A stretch of 64,000 nucleotides of DNA from [Limnothrix rosea] IAM M-220 (GCF_001904615.1 NZ_MRBY01000018.1:1-64000), one strand, 5' to 3'. Positions 8,798-18,511 are shown, counted from the stretch's first letter. A program made the numbers and translations. The notes: generated by a model not told the origin, from the sequence alone.

Positions 8798-9271
8798 ATG
8801 GCCTACAAACTTTTGTTCGTCTGTCTCGGAAATATTTGTCGGTCTCCGTCGGCAGAAAATATTATGCGCCATTTAATTGAGGAAGAAGATTTAGCGGATC
8901 AAATTATTTGTGATTCGGCGGGTACATCCAGCTACCATGTCGGCTCTGCCCCGGATCGGCGGATGCAGGCAGCGGCACGGAAAAAAGGCATTAAACTTTT
9001 AGGTCAGTCGCGACAATTTAGCCGGGCAGATTTTCAAGATTTTGATCTGATTTTGGCGATGGACAATGACAACTACCGTAATATTTTGTCCCTAGACCGC
9101 AAGGGTGAGTACGGCGATAAGGTAAAAATGATGTGTGATTATGCCGAAAATTTCCGTGATACGGAAGTGCCGGATCCTTACTATGGCGGTGATTCGGGTT
9201 TTGATTATGTGATTGATTTGTTGCTGGATGCCTGTGATGGTCTTTTAACTGAAGTCAAAAAAGAATTATAA
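8798..9271 (+). CDS. low molecular weight protein-tyrosine phosphatase
   Basis: The active-site loop CxxxxxR-S is present at the N-terminus (VCLGNICRSPSAE), and the second Asp motif is DPYYGG near residue 130. The chosen ATG at 8798, right after a HIP1 site, gives 157 residues, the usual size; an in-frame ATG at 8774 adds eight residues and is less likely. Members dephosphorylate tyrosine in proteins, in bacteria often exopolysaccharide kinases, and some cyanobacterial ones act on phycobilisome or photosystem proteins. It is divergent from the SGNH hydrolase gene, with about 138 bases between starts. Confidence 0.9.
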   Translation: MAYKLLFVCLGNICRSPSAENIMRHLIEEEDLADQIICDSAGTSSYHVGSAPDRRMQAAARKKGIKLLGQSRQFSRADFQDFDLILAMDNDNYRNILSLDRKGEYGDKVKMMCDYAENFRDTEVPDPYYGGDSGFDYVIDLLLDACDGLLTEVKKEL

Positions 9272-9334
9272 AAGCGGCAACTTTTGGCGATCGCCTTGGG
9301 TCTTGGATTGGTAGCGTCACTTTCCGAATTTGCT

Positions 9335-10282
9335 ATGTTCAAATCTCCCGCTGCTCTAGTTTTAGGTCTTGGTATTGCTTTTGGTAGTCTGAATTTCAGC
9401 CCACAGCCGCTCCAAGCAGCAATACTGGTTGCCCAAGCTGAATGGGAATATGAAGTTGGCGATCGCCTAGAGATTAATCGCAACGGGCAGTGGCGATCGG
9501 GCGAAGTGATCGGGGTGACAGCGGATAACGATATGCGGCTATATCGGGTGCTTTACCTTGATGTGGGCTTTCTGGAGAAGGATGTTCCCGCAAGTCGATT
9601 ACGACCTAGTGATTTTGCATCGCAGCCCCAAACTCAAACTGCCGATATCGATTTAGATCAGCCCGTTTACGTAGAGCGCGATGGTGAATGGCTCCGGGCA
9701 AGGATTCTCTACGGCATTATCAGTGCTGGTCGGCCAGCCTTTACGGTGCAGTACCACGGCGATCGCGCCATTGAAGAAAATGTGCCGATATTTCGCATTC
9801 AAAATGTCGATGTCACCCAAACGCATAACGCTTCGAGTCAGGCCTATGATTTATCAACTCAGGCGGGTATTGATGAGATGTTAGCGGCTCATAACTACTG
9901 GCGATCGCAGGTCGGCATTGCGCCCCTAACTTGGTCTGATGAATTGGCAGATTTCGCCCAGGATTGGGCTGAGGAGTTGGCGGCGAAACAAAGAATGCAA
10001 CACAATCCCAATAATCCAGATTTTGGCGAAAATTTAGCTACTGGCACAAATATTTTCTTTTCCCCTGAACAGGTCGTAAATTTGTGGGGCAACGAAGTGG
10101 CAGACTACGACTATCAAACTAACCGTTGTGCTCCCGGAAAAATGTGCGGGCACTACACACAGCTCGTTTGGGAAGAAACTACGGAAGTCGGCTGCGGCAT
10201 GGTGCGCAAAGATAATGGCTGGGAAATTTGGGTGTGCAATTACGATCCGCCCGGCAATTATGTGGGTGAGCGCCCCTATTAA
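9335..10282 (+). CDS. secreted CAP (SCP/PR1-like) domain protein with two Tudor/agenet-like repeats
   Basis: From the ATG at 9335 the product has 315 residues. A signal peptide (hydrophobic core about 6-22, likely cleavage after LQA) precedes two similar modules of about 50 residues, each beginning with V-G-D/ V-Y-V and 'N/D-G-x-W-R/L-x-x' and containing 'YRVLYLD' or 'FTVQYHG', as in Tudor or agenet-like barrels. The C-terminal CAP domain (about 170-315) has the signature AAHNYWRSQVG, the His/Glu cavity residues in FGENLA and CGHYTQLVWE, and VCNYDPPGN. Function of bacterial CAP proteins is poorly known. An in-frame ATG at 9284 is rejected since it would spoil the signal peptide. Confidence 0.85.
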   Translation: MFKSPAALVLGLGIAFGSLNFSPQPLQAAILVAQAEWEYEVGDRLEINRNGQWRSGEVIGVTADNDMRLYRVLYLDVGFLEKDVPASRLRPSDFASQPQTQTADIDLDQPVYVERDGEWLRARILYGIISAGRPAFTVQYHGDRAIEENVPIFRIQNVDVTQTHNASSQAYDLSTQAGIDEMLAAHNYWRSQVGIAPLTWSDELADFAQDWAEELAAKQRMQHNPNNPDFGENLATGTNIFFSPEQVVNLWGNEVADYDYQTNRCAPGKMCGHYTQLVWEETTEVGCGMVRKDNGWEIWVCNYDPPGNYVGERPY

Positions 10283-10339
10283 CCTAGGAATTTGCTACCT
10301 TGCTTAATGTTTGACTTCTAAGGCAACAGGCGATCGCCC

Positions 10340-11686
10340 ATGACTTCCTCCCCCAACGAACTACCCTTACCCCCCGGAAAATTTGGTTTACCGATTATTG
10401 GTGAAACCATTGAGTTTTTTACAGATCGGAATTTCCAAAAGAAGCGTCTAGAGCAGTACGGCGATGTTTTTAAAACCAATATTTTCAATAGCCCCACAGT
10501 GGTGATGGTGGGTGCAGAAGCGAATGAAGTGCTGTTCCGCAACGAGAATAAATATGTAAAAGCTACTTGGCCGAAAAGTACCCGTATCCTCCTCGGTTCT
10601 GATTCCCTAGCAACCCAAGAAGGGGGCATTCACAGTTCCCGACGACGCATCATTTTTCAGGCATTCCAACCCCGTGCCCTTGAAAGTTATATTCCTACCA
10701 TCGAGAAAATTACCCAACGTTACCTCGACAAGTGGGAAGAGAAAAAAGAATTTCCTTGGTATGACGAGCTGCGCAAATACACTTTTGACGTTGCCAGCAC
10801 ATTGTTTATCGGTAAAGACGGCGGTGCAGAAACGCCTTTGGCAAACTTGTTTGAGGAATGGGTAAAAGGTTTATTTTCAATTCCCCTCAATTTGCCTTGG
10901 ACAACCTTTGGCAAAGCGATGAAATGTCGTAAACAGCTCCTCAAAGAACTGGAAATTATTATCGGCGATCGCCTCGCGAACCAAAATTCTGAACCTACGG
11001 ATGCGCTAGATTTATTAATTCAAGCGAAGGATGATGACGGCAAATCTTTGTCTATTGATGAACTCAAAGATCAAATTCTTTTATTGCTATTCGCAGGGCA
11101 TGAAACCCTAACCTCTTCATTGGTTTCTTTTGGTTTATTGGTGGGTCAGCATCGTGATGTCTTTGAAAAAATTCGTGCTGAACAAGAAACGCTAGGGATT
11201 AACGGCGAGTTGGATATGGCAACCCTCCAGAAAATGACCTATCTCGACCAAGTGTTTAAGGAAGTATTGCGGGTTGTGCCTCCGGTGGGCGGCGGTTTCC
11301 GGGAAATTATTCAAACCTTTGAGTATAAGGGCTATCAAATTCCCAAGGGTTGGTCTGTGCAATATCAAATTGTGCAAACTCACAATGACGAAACCCTTTA
11401 CCCCGAACACAAGCTTTTTGACCCAGATCGTTTTTCGCCAGAGCGCATGGCAGATAAGCAAAAGAAATTTGGCTTTATTCCCTTCGGTGGCGGGATGCGG
11501 GAATGTATTGGTAAAGAGTTTGCCCGTTTGGAAGCGAAAATTTTAGTGTCGATGTTGGCACGAAATTACGATTGGGAATTGCTGCCCGACCAAGATTTAT
11601 CGATGCAAGTGATTCCCACGCCTTTACCAAAAGATGGCTTGAAAATTAAATTCTCTCGTCGCAAAAGTCCCGTTACGACCAATTAA
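10340..11686 (+). CDS. cytochrome P450, CYP120-like
   Basis: A complete soluble P450 of 448 residues. The I-helix oxygen motif is LLFAGHETLTSS, the K-helix ExxR is in KEVLRVVPP, and the haem loop is FGGGMRECIGKEF with the proximal Cys at about residue 389. Blocks such as 'ATWPKSTRILLG', 'PPVGGGFRE' and 'PKGW' agree closely with what I remember of Synechocystis CYP120A1, which hydroxylates retinoic acid. The substrate here is therefore likely a retinoid or apocarotenoid, by analogy only. No dedicated reductase gene is adjacent. Its stop overlaps the stop of the convergent TPR gene by 4 bases. Confidence 0.9.
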   Translation: MTSSPNELPLPPGKFGLPIIGETIEFFTDRNFQKKRLEQYGDVFKTNIFNSPTVVMVGAEANEVLFRNENKYVKATWPKSTRILLGSDSLATQEGGIHSSRRRIIFQAFQPRALESYIPTIEKITQRYLDKWEEKKEFPWYDELRKYTFDVASTLFIGKDGGAETPLANLFEEWVKGLFSIPLNLPWTTFGKAMKCRKQLLKELEIIIGDRLANQNSEPTDALDLLIQAKDDDGKSLSIDELKDQILLLLFAGHETLTSSLVSFGLLVGQHRDVFEKIRAEQETLGINGELDMATLQKMTYLDQVFKEVLRVVPPVGGGFREIIQTFEYKGYQIPKGWSVQYQIVQTHNDETLYPEHKLFDPDRFSPERMADKQKKFGFIPFGGGMRECIGKEFARLEAKILVSMLARNYDWELLPDQDLSMQVIPTPLPKDGLKIKFSRRKSPVTTN

Positions 11687-12954
11687 TTTCCAGCCTCTGC
11701 AGCGTCCAAAGCTTTAATTGCCATCACCAGCCAATTGTCTTGGTCGGGTTGAGCCGGATCGGCAAGGTCTCGGCATTTTTCCCACGCGGCGATCGCCTGA
11801 GTTGTTTCATCTTTTGCTGCAAAATTTTGGGCTTGGAGACAATGGGCTGCTGCGCCATCGGGTCGAATTTCTTCAGCAGCGGTGAGATAGAGATCTGCTT
11901 GGTCATAGAGCTCCTGTTTGTACCTTGCCCAACCGAGGTTTTTGTTAAAGCTGTAAACAAGCCCCGTTTCTTCCTGCACATCTTCGGGAACGTATTGGAG
12001 ATTATTTTTAACTTCGGTTAACAGAGAAGCTGCGCTGGAATAGTCTTCTTCAAGGATAAACAGACGCGCTAAATTGTTCTGGGCGAGGGCAACGTTATTA
12101 TCGGCATTTGCAGGTTCGGCATTGGCAACGATTTCGTATTGAGCTTTGGCGGCCTCGACATCCCGCAAATCTTCGTAGAGATTGCCCAAGTTGTAATGGG
12201 CTTGCATGTTGTCTTCTTTGAGGGCGATCGCCCGTTTATAGTTTGCTTCAGCGGTGGGTAGATCGCCAGATTGAGCCGCCTGGTGACCGAGGTAGTTGTA
12301 GAGCTTAGAGATTTGGGGGAGAGATGCCCACAACCCGAAAATCACGAAGAACAATGCCCAAGTAGAAACCATTGTGGCCTCTTCACGCCACTGGGATTTG
12401 ATCCCAATTTTAGTAAAAAGACTGCGTAGACTATTTTGTCCAACGTCGGTGAGGTCGCCACGGGCTTTAACGAGGGTCAGTAAACTCGGCAAAATAATTG
12501 CACCCGCTCCCCCCAAACCAATACCGCCGCTAATAAATTTGGTGGTGATATCAGTGAGCAATGCGAGATTAACCGTCCAGCCCACAAGAGTGCCGCTACG
12601 CCATGCCCAGTCGAGCTTATCTTGTTCATGGGGTTGCAAAAATTTTTCGGGAAACCACCACCATGCTTCTGGCGATGGGCTACAGCTTTCGCGGGTCGGG
12701 GCTAAATCTAGGGTTTCAACAATAAGATTTGCTTGTTGTTTAAATTCTTGGTCGAGGTGGGTGAGTTGATCTTGATAGCCGACGGAAATGGGGGAATTTT
12801 CCCTCAGTAGATACGCTAGGCGATCGCGGGCATAGAGTGTTTCTAAAAGGTGCTGTTGATTTGGCTGGGCAATGAAAAGTTGTAGCGCATTTTGATAGTT
12901 ATAAATTGCTTCACCAATGCTGGATGCACCCATTATTTTTTTTATCCCACTCAC
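11683..12954 (-). CDS. TPR-repeat membrane protein
   Basis: The 423-residue protein has an N-terminal helical part (about 1-120), two hydrophobic segments (about 140-185, split by Gly-rich turns, and 200-222), and then tetratricopeptide repeats from about 232 to the end, seen as 'AEANYKRAIALKEDNMQAH', 'AKAQYEIVANAEPANADN', and later pairs with A8/A20/P32-like spacing. TPRs bind partner proteins. This architecture is common in cyanobacteria without a named function. The gene is alone on its strand between the convergent P450 and a 269-base gap. Confidence 0.7.
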   Translation of the reverse strand: MSGIKKIMGASSIGEAIYNYQNALQLFIAQPNQQHLLETLYARDRLAYLLRENSPISVGYQDQLTHLDQEFKQQANLIVETLDLAPTRESCSPSPEAWWWFPEKFLQPHEQDKLDWAWRSGTLVGWTVNLALLTDITTKFISGGIGLGGAGAIILPSLLTLVKARGDLTDVGQNSLRSLFTKIGIKSQWREEATMVSTWALFFVIFGLWASLPQISKLYNYLGHQAAQSGDLPTAEANYKRAIALKEDNMQAHYNLGNLYEDLRDVEAAKAQYEIVANAEPANADNNVALAQNNLARLFILEEDYSSAASLLTEVKNNLQYVPEDVQEETGLVYSFNKNLGWARYKQELYDQADLYLTAAEEIRPDGAAAHCLQAQNFAAKDETTQAIAAWEKCRDLADPAQPDQDNWLVMAIKALDAAEAGN

Positions 12955-13223
12955 TAACGAAAGTATGCCACTATCACGATGACTTAGGCATCATCAGGTT
13001 GATGATTTGTTGTATTTTGGGTCTCGGCAAAGTTCTCCATGACCTCGCTGGTAACATCCCTCCGAAAAATCTTCCGGATTGAATGTATGCATGGCATAGT
13101 TGTCGTCGGCAAGATTGATAGGTGTTTCAGGGGTTTAACCCGGAGAAAATCAGGCTTTCAAGCAGATTCAATGTCTTGATCTTGGTGGTTTTGACGATAA
13201 AGCCGTGCTGAACCTTGACGGCC

Positions 13224-14390
13224 TCAAATGGGCAGGAAGGGCAGTAGCAAGCCGATCGCCATACCACCGAGCACCAGCCACAGGGAATTAACTTTGTATT
13301 GAATTAATAAAAATAACGCGGCGATCGCCACCCCAACTGTCAGCGGATCGACAAGGGAAGACTCGGCGAGAAACACCGTCACCACAGTCATCAGGCTCAA
13401 TGCTCCCACATTCACTCCGTCGAGAAAAGCGCGAAACCATTGGGACTTGTTTAGCTTCGGCAAAATCGGATTCAGCGCCGCCACAAACAAAAACGAAGGT
13501 AAAAACATCCCCAATGTGGCAACGCCAGCACCACCAAAACCACCTAGTAAAAACCCGATAAAAGTAGCCGTTGACGACAAAGGCCCCGGCGTAATCTGGC
13601 CAATGGCGATCGCATCAAGGAGTTGCTGATCCGTGAGCCACCCCAAACGCTCAACCAAATCTGCCCGCAGAAACGCTAATAGCACATAGCCACTGCCATA
13701 CATCACCGCGCCAACTTTCAGAAAAGTCAAAAAGACCCAAGGCAAGCTCGCTGTTGTGGTTGTTGCGCTAACCGTTGCCAAGTTCATAGGCATCAGAAAA
13801 GGAAGTGGGGCGATCGCCAAATTTTTGTTTTGATTTGAGCCTGATTTGAAAAGATTTTTACCCGCTTTTTTAAGTAAACCAATGCCACCACTCATCACCA
13901 GCAATAGTAATTCGTGCAGTCCAACTAGCGATAACACAACATTTAGAACCGCCAGCCCAACAGCAAATTTTCCTTTAATTGCTTTTTTGCCCAGTTTCCA
14001 TAATGCTTGCGCAATTAGGGCGATCGCCACAGGTTTCACACCATACAAAAGCCATTCCCCCTGAGGCGACCCCCCAAAATTTTGATAAGCCCAAGCACAA
14101 ACCAAAATCAACCCCACCGCCGGAGCCGTAAAACTTAGCCCCCCAAATAATAATCCCAGCCAGCCAGCTCGTTTGTAACTCAGGTGAATAGCCATTTCCG
14201 TAGAGTTTGGCCCCGGAATGAGATTCGTTGTGCCAAGAATATCGAGAAATTCTTGCTCCGTTAACCATTGGCGCTGTTTGACAATCTCGTCATGCATCAT
14301 GGCAATATGGGCAACCGGCCCCCCAAAGGCCGTAAAACCCAAACGTAAAAATAACTGAGAGACTTCCTGAATACGGTTCCACTGCACCAT
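13224..14390 (-). CDS. chrA: chromate efflux transporter, long-chain CHR family
   Basis: Two homologous CHR halves are visible in 388 residues. The first (about 10-180) has FTAFGGPVAHIAMMHDEIV and TTNLIPGPNSTEMA; the second (about 215-388) has FLKVGAVMYGSGYVLL and IGQITPGPLSSTATFIG. The paired G-P-G motifs and about ten hydrophobic segments fit the inner-membrane ChrA exporter of chromate. The start chosen gives MVQWNRIQEVSQLFLRLGF, a normal N-terminus. No chrB-like regulator is nearby. It borders the defence island. Confidence 0.9.
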   Translation of the reverse strand: MVQWNRIQEVSQLFLRLGFTAFGGPVAHIAMMHDEIVKQRQWLTEQEFLDILGTTNLIPGPNSTEMAIHLSYKRAGWLGLLFGGLSFTAPAVGLILVCAWAYQNFGGSPQGEWLLYGVKPVAIALIAQALWKLGKKAIKGKFAVGLAVLNVVLSLVGLHELLLLVMSGGIGLLKKAGKNLFKSGSNQNKNLAIAPLPFLMPMNLATVSATTTTASLPWVFLTFLKVGAVMYGSGYVLLAFLRADLVERLGWLTDQQLLDAIAIGQITPGPLSSTATFIGFLLGGFGGAGVATLGMFLPSFLFVAALNPILPKLNKSQWFRAFLDGVNVGALSLMTVVTVFLAESSLVDPLTVGVAIAALFLLIQYKVNSLWLVLGGMAIGLLLPFLPI

Positions 14391-14528
14391 TAATTTCAGC
14401 CATTAAAAAGAGCAATCATAATCCTGAAAAAATCATGTCATAAATCCGTCAACTATCCTCATGATTAACTAAAGGTTATACCAGTGTTAATTAAGAATTA
14501 GTGATTCAGAAAAAACAACTATCTTGAA

Positions 14529-15728
14529 TTACATTTTCATCTTAAGATTTGCTGTCGAAACATCATAAAAGAATTGATCTAGAGTACCTAATTGAATCTT
14601 TTCGATAACCGTTTCAATGACAGACAAAGGCACAAGAAACCATTCTTTAGGTTGAACTGGGTTCCCAAAGCGATCTTGTATTTTCACTTGCAAACGAGCT
14701 GCCTCAAAAAATTTATGGAGCAACGCTTCCAACTTTTTTGCATGGACATTGGTTAAAGTAAAAACTTGGACGATTTCTACATCTGCGAGTAAATAAGTTG
14801 ATTCTTTTTTTGCATTAGCGATACGTTTTTTGACATCACCATTCGTGACCCCAATTTTGTGGATGATATCTCGATTTTGGACAATATAAGGATCTTCAGA
14901 ATGACTGCGAAGGACATAAATATAACCTGTAGGAACATCGCTCGCTGATTCTTCAGTTTGGGAAAAAAGCGGTCCTAGATCAAACGATGTGATGCGACGA
15001 CTCGTTTTATCTTTGTTTAAAGCACGCTGAAATGAACGTAATAAAAAATCATTTTCTGTGCCGTTGTCGTAAATCACCCGCAGCCGAGCATTCATCAAGC
15101 CATAGTCGGTTGTAAACAGTTCACCTTTTTCTGCTACGAGAATTTTTTGCCCATCAAGAATAAATAAATCACCTTGGTTGATGGTGGCATTATCTTGATA
15201 TTTAACGGTTTTTCTTGCACCAGTATTTAGGTCTTGTTGAATTTCTTCAAAAATAGGTTTGAATTGCTTAAAGTCTTTGCAGGGAGTGCGTTTAGCGATT
15301 TCTTCGGCGGCTTGGATTTCTTGGCGCGATCGCACGTGTTTGAGTTCTGTAAGATCACTCTCTGAATCAACCTCGACTCCAAGGGAGGCTAGCAATTCTT
15401 CGTCGCTTAATTCGGTAGTGCTGAACGACTCTAGTGCTGCATCAGCATCTAGGAGATGATGTGTATCAAGGGGTTCTAGTAAGGTACGGCATTCTTCTGA
15501 TTTTCTGATGGCTTCTAAACGGGTGGCATAAATTCGCTCAAAGATATCTTCGCCACTGTGGTGGGGCAATCTCCCCTGCTCTTCGACAAAATGTTCGATT
15601 TCCTCAAAGCCTGCAATGATGCGCTGTTCCCTAGGAGTTCTTTCTGGAATTGGCTTGGGATCAAGATCAACGCCCAGTTCTGACAGTAGGGCTAAATCGT
15701 CATCGGTGGTGAGTTTTGGTTTAGCCAT
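14529..15728 (-). CDS. GIY-YIG superfamily nuclease of the T5orf172 type
   Basis: The C-terminal domain (about residues 268-380 of 399) has the GIY-like strand GYIYVLRS, the YIG equivalent HKIGVTN, the conserved Arg of the next helix (KRIANAKK), the Glu-x-x-x-His element EALLHKFF and the EWF motif, in the order seen in T5orf172/MUG113 nucleases. The N-terminal part is helical and contains a repeated motif LLSELGVDLD (15-24) and LLASLGVEVD (112-121), perhaps docking elements. The start overlaps the helicase end by 8 bases, so the two are co-translated. It is most likely the cleavage subunit of a restriction-like pair; that role is inference. Confidence 0.78.
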   Translation of the reverse strand: MAKPKLTTDDDLALLSELGVDLDPKPIPERTPREQRIIAGFEEIEHFVEEQGRLPHHSGEDIFERIYATRLEAIRKSEECRTLLEPLDTHHLLDADAALESFSTTELSDEELLASLGVEVDSESDLTELKHVRSRQEIQAAEEIAKRTPCKDFKQFKPIFEEIQQDLNTGARKTVKYQDNATINQGDLFILDGQKILVAEKGELFTTDYGLMNARLRVIYDNGTENDFLLRSFQRALNKDKTSRRITSFDLGPLFSQTEESASDVPTGYIYVLRSHSEDPYIVQNRDIIHKIGVTNGDVKKRIANAKKESTYLLADVEIVQVFTLTNVHAKKLEALLHKFFEAARLQVKIQDRFGNPVQPKEWFLVPLSVIETVIEKIQLGTLDQFFYDVSTANLKMKM

Positions 15729-17808
15729 TGCGTTCCTCTTTGGCTTTACGTTGTAAGAAGGCGACTCCTTCTGCCATTTTTTTCTCCCAGGGGTCTGCTG
15801 CTGTCAAGCTGGGTAATCTGCCTCGTTCGTTTTTAAAGCGTAGGGCACGTGTTGCCAATTCTCGCGCTTCGTCTACGGATAGTTTGATTTTTTTTGCGCC
15901 GATAATTTCTGCGACTTGTTTTAAGCGTTCTTCGCTCATGGTTTTAGCCAGAATGGCGTAGGCTTCTCCGAAGGGATTAATGCGGTCAATGAGATCCATG
16001 TCTAGGTCGGTTACGGACAAGGCAAATTGTTTCACGCCGTCAAGGAGAGCTGTATTGGGGCTGGGTTCTTGTTCTTCTGTATTTTCTTGGGCATTAACAG
16101 CATATGTACTGCTATCTTCCATCACTTTTTTGGCTTGTTGGAGCGTATTTAGGGCGGCGATCGCCTGTTGTCGGACGGCTTCTTGGTCTTCGGTTTCGAG
16201 GTTAGGATATTTTTTTTTGATGATTTTGCCCATTGCAAGTTGGGTTAATTCTTCGGGAATGGTCTCCTCGTCAAAAAGTCCCCGCTCAATAGTGGGTTTA
16301 TCTTGTACAAAAGCTGTCACCAGTTCCGTAAGATCTTCTTTGACGATGCGTTGGGCTTCGGGGCTTTTCGGTTCGGCGAGTCCTTTGATCTCTAGTTGTA
16401 TTTGTCCTGTGGCGGGGTTAATGCCGACATTTGTGCCGTTGGGATCATAGCCATTTTCGCCGTAATCAAAGCCGGGGGTGGGTTCGTTGTCGGGGCGTTT
16501 GGGGCGAAATTCAAAGCGAGGGGCAAGCACTTGTTCCATTAATAAACTGGCGGCGATCGCCTTGAGGGTATCATTAACGGCTTCGGTAACATTTTCTTCG
16601 CTGGCATCGGGTTCAGCGATGAGATTAGTAAAGCGGGCGCGGGTTTTGTCGGGGGCATCGCGGGTGGCACGACCAATAATTTGAATAATTTCAGTGAGAC
16701 TGGAACGATAACCGACTGTTAAAGCATGTTCACACCAAATCCAGTCAAAGCCTTCCTTTGCCATGCCGAGGGCAATAATAATATCCACATGGTCGCGGTT
16801 ATTTTTCTGGGTCGGATCTTTGAGGGCAGCGGCGACTTTATCGCGTTTATTGGGATCATCATCTACCAAATCAGCAATTTTTAGGATTTTACCAGCGGGC
16901 GTTTTGACAAGCTGAAATCCGGTGTCTGGATCGGCTCCCTGCCATTCTCCTAATTCTTCAATGATGTGTTCCACTTCTCGGATTTTGTCCTTTGTGCTTT
17001 CACGGGAGTTGACATTGGGAATATGCAGAATAGTTTTTTCCGCAGGGTTTAGCACTTCCATAATTGAATCGGCATAGCTCCCCGCATAGAAGTAGTAGCC
17101 AATGTCTAATTGTTTTAAGTAGGTATAGCCGTTGAGCTGTTCGTAGTAGGTGTAGGTGACAGTTTCAAATTTTGCTTCGTCTTCGGGATGTAAAACGGCT
17201 TCGGCATCGCCGCGAAAATAGGAGCCTGTCATCGCCACAATGTGATTTTTATCTAAAGTGATAAATTGGCGAACATGGTCACCGAGTTTATTGTCTGGGT
17301 TGGCAGAAACATGGTGAAATTCATCTACTGCTATCAGGCGATCGCCGAAACTTTCTACCCCAAATTTATCGACGGCAAAGCGGAAAGTAGCATGGGTACA
17401 AATCAGAATTTTGGCATCACTTTCAAGGAATTTTTTTACCGCATTAACTTTGCCGCCATCCGTGCCGGGAGCATCACAGAGATTCCATTTGGGTTCAACG
17501 ATCCAATCTGCCCAAAAGCCAAATTTACTGAGAGGTTCATTATGGAAACTGGAGCCGATGGATTTTTCGGGAACCACAACGATCGCCTGTTTTAGTCCTT
17601 GGTTTTCCAGTTTGTCGAGGGCGATAAACATCAGGGCACGACTTTTACCAGAGGCGGGGGGCGACTTAATGAGTAAATATTGTTCACCACGTTTCATGTA
17701 AGCTCGCTCCTGCATGGGACGCATTCCCAGTTCATTGGATTTTGTAGAGCTGCCATCGTGGGCGTAATTTACGGAAACAGCAGGGACGGCGATCGCATTA
17801 GTGGTCAT
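15721..17808 (-). CDS. DEAD/DEAH-box (SF2) helicase, restriction-subunit type
   Basis: Superfamily 2 motifs are clear in this 695-residue protein: Walker A PPASGKSR (50-57), motif Ia VVVPEK, motif II as D-E-F-H (162-165), motif III TGS (194-196), motif V GMAKEGFD (348-355) and motif VI QIIGRATRD (376-384). The pattern resembles translocase subunits of type I/III restriction systems and related defence helicases. The C-terminal 300 residues are helical and end in a segment with NERGRLPSLTAADPWEKKM, reminiscent of helicase-associated domains. No nuclease motif was seen in it; the overlapping GIY-YIG gene may supply it. The methyltransferase at 22929-25679 is the natural modification partner. 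Confidence 0.83.
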   Translation of the reverse strand: MTTNAIAVPAVSVNYAHDGSSTKSNELGMRPMQERAYMKRGEQYLLIKSPPASGKSRALMFIALDKLENQGLKQAIVVVPEKSIGSSFHNEPLSKFGFWADWIVEPKWNLCDAPGTDGGKVNAVKKFLESDAKILICTHATFRFAVDKFGVESFGDRLIAVDEFHHVSANPDNKLGDHVRQFITLDKNHIVAMTGSYFRGDAEAVLHPEDEAKFETVTYTYYEQLNGYTYLKQLDIGYYFYAGSYADSIMEVLNPAEKTILHIPNVNSRESTKDKIREVEHIIEELGEWQGADPDTGFQLVKTPAGKILKIADLVDDDPNKRDKVAAALKDPTQKNNRDHVDIIIALGMAKEGFDWIWCEHALTVGYRSSLTEIIQIIGRATRDAPDKTRARFTNLIAEPDASEENVTEAVNDTLKAIAASLLMEQVLAPRFEFRPKRPDNEPTPGFDYGENGYDPNGTNVGINPATGQIQLEIKGLAEPKSPEAQRIVKEDLTELVTAFVQDKPTIERGLFDEETIPEELTQLAMGKIIKKKYPNLETEDQEAVRQQAIAALNTLQQAKKVMEDSSTYAVNAQENTEEQEPSPNTALLDGVKQFALSVTDLDMDLIDRINPFGEAYAILAKTMSEERLKQVAEIIGAKKIKLSVDEARELATRALRFKNERGRLPSLTAADPWEKKMAEGVAFLQRKAKEERNG

Positions 17809-17865
17809 GGTCGAAAACGTTTTTATAGCAATGGTTTAGGAAAAAGGGCATAGAAAAAACAAGCT

Positions 17866-18198
17866 TTAAAAATATCCTTGTTTTTTGATTTGTTCGATTA
17901 ATTCGGGAATTTCTGATTGCACCACATCCCAAACTATTTTTAGATTGACATCATCATATTCATGGACAAGACGATTTCGCATTCCATTAATTTCTCGCCA
18001 TGCAATGCCCGGTAACTTATTTTTTGTTTCGTCTGAAACGCGCTTTGCAGCTTCTGCGATAACGAGTAGCCGCCGAATGACTGAGTCCTGAAGTTGAATA
18101 TCTTCAATGAATGTCTGCTCATCACACCGTTCCACATAAGCCATTATCAACTCTGCTGATTGCAGCATATCAAGTAGAAACTGGGGATCTCTTCGCAT
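17866..18198 (-). CDS. hepT: HEPN-domain toxin, HepT (DUF86)
   Basis: The 110-residue protein has the HEPN RNase motif R-x4-H-x-Y intact as R74-NRLV-H79-E-Y81. HepT toxins cut RNA (in some cases tRNA) and are silenced by their partner MntA, which adds AMP to the conserved Tyr of this motif (type VII toxin-antitoxin). The start overlaps the end of mntA by 29 bases. The ATG follows no strong ribosome binding site, as expected of a coupled gene. This module lies directly upstream of the helicase-nuclease operon on the same strand, 57 bases away, so read-through is possible. Confidence 0.87.
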   Translation of the reverse strand: MRRDPQFLLDMLQSAELIMAYVERCDEQTFIEDIQLQDSVIRRLLVIAEAAKRVSDETKNKLPGIAWREINGMRNRLVHEYDDVNLKIVWDVVQSEIPELIEQIKKQGYF

Positions 18199-18511
18199 AA
18201 ATTACTTTGGCTGAAGATAATATTTCTTGGCGGCGCAAATAGTTGCGACTAGCTTCGATTCCGGAACGGGTAACGAGATCAATCTTTCTCTGAAAAATGC
18301 CTTGGAGTTCTGCTTGCATCTCGTCGAGCGTCGTAAATTTTGGGCGAGCATCTGGATGAAATTGCACCATCACATCGATATCACTATCAGCATGAAAATC
18401 GTCACGCAAGACAGAACCGAACAAGGAGAGTTCTACGACCCTCCACTGCTGACAAAATTCAGAAATAATCTCGCTCGGTATGGCGATCGCCACTTCATCC
18501 ATGACAGGCAT
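18170..18511 (-). CDS. mntA: MNT-type nucleotidyltransferase antitoxin, MntA
   Basis: The minimal nucleotidyltransferase motif G-S-x10-D-x-D is complete: G32, S33, D44 and D46 in FGSVLRDDFHADSDIDV. A later Asp (KIDLVT, about 78) fits the third carboxylate position. At 113 residues it has the usual length. MntA transfers AMP to HepT and neutralises it. It precedes hepT and overlaps it by 29 bases, the standard order. Start: ATG at 18509-18511; a second Met (residue 4) is equally possible. Confidence 0.87.
   Translation of the reverse strand: MPVMDEVAIAIPSEIISEFCQQWRVVELSLFGSVLRDDFHADSDIDVMVQFHPDARPKFTTLDEMQAELQGIFQRKIDLVTRSGIEASRNYLRRQEILSSAKVIYAKRSPVST

Noticed and set aside
8660-8872. N-terminal extension of the SGNH hydrolase to 8872
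   Set aside because: It would overlap the divergent phosphatase gene, adds a sequence of no protein character and lacks a ribosome site; the ATG at 8659 has AAGGA before it.
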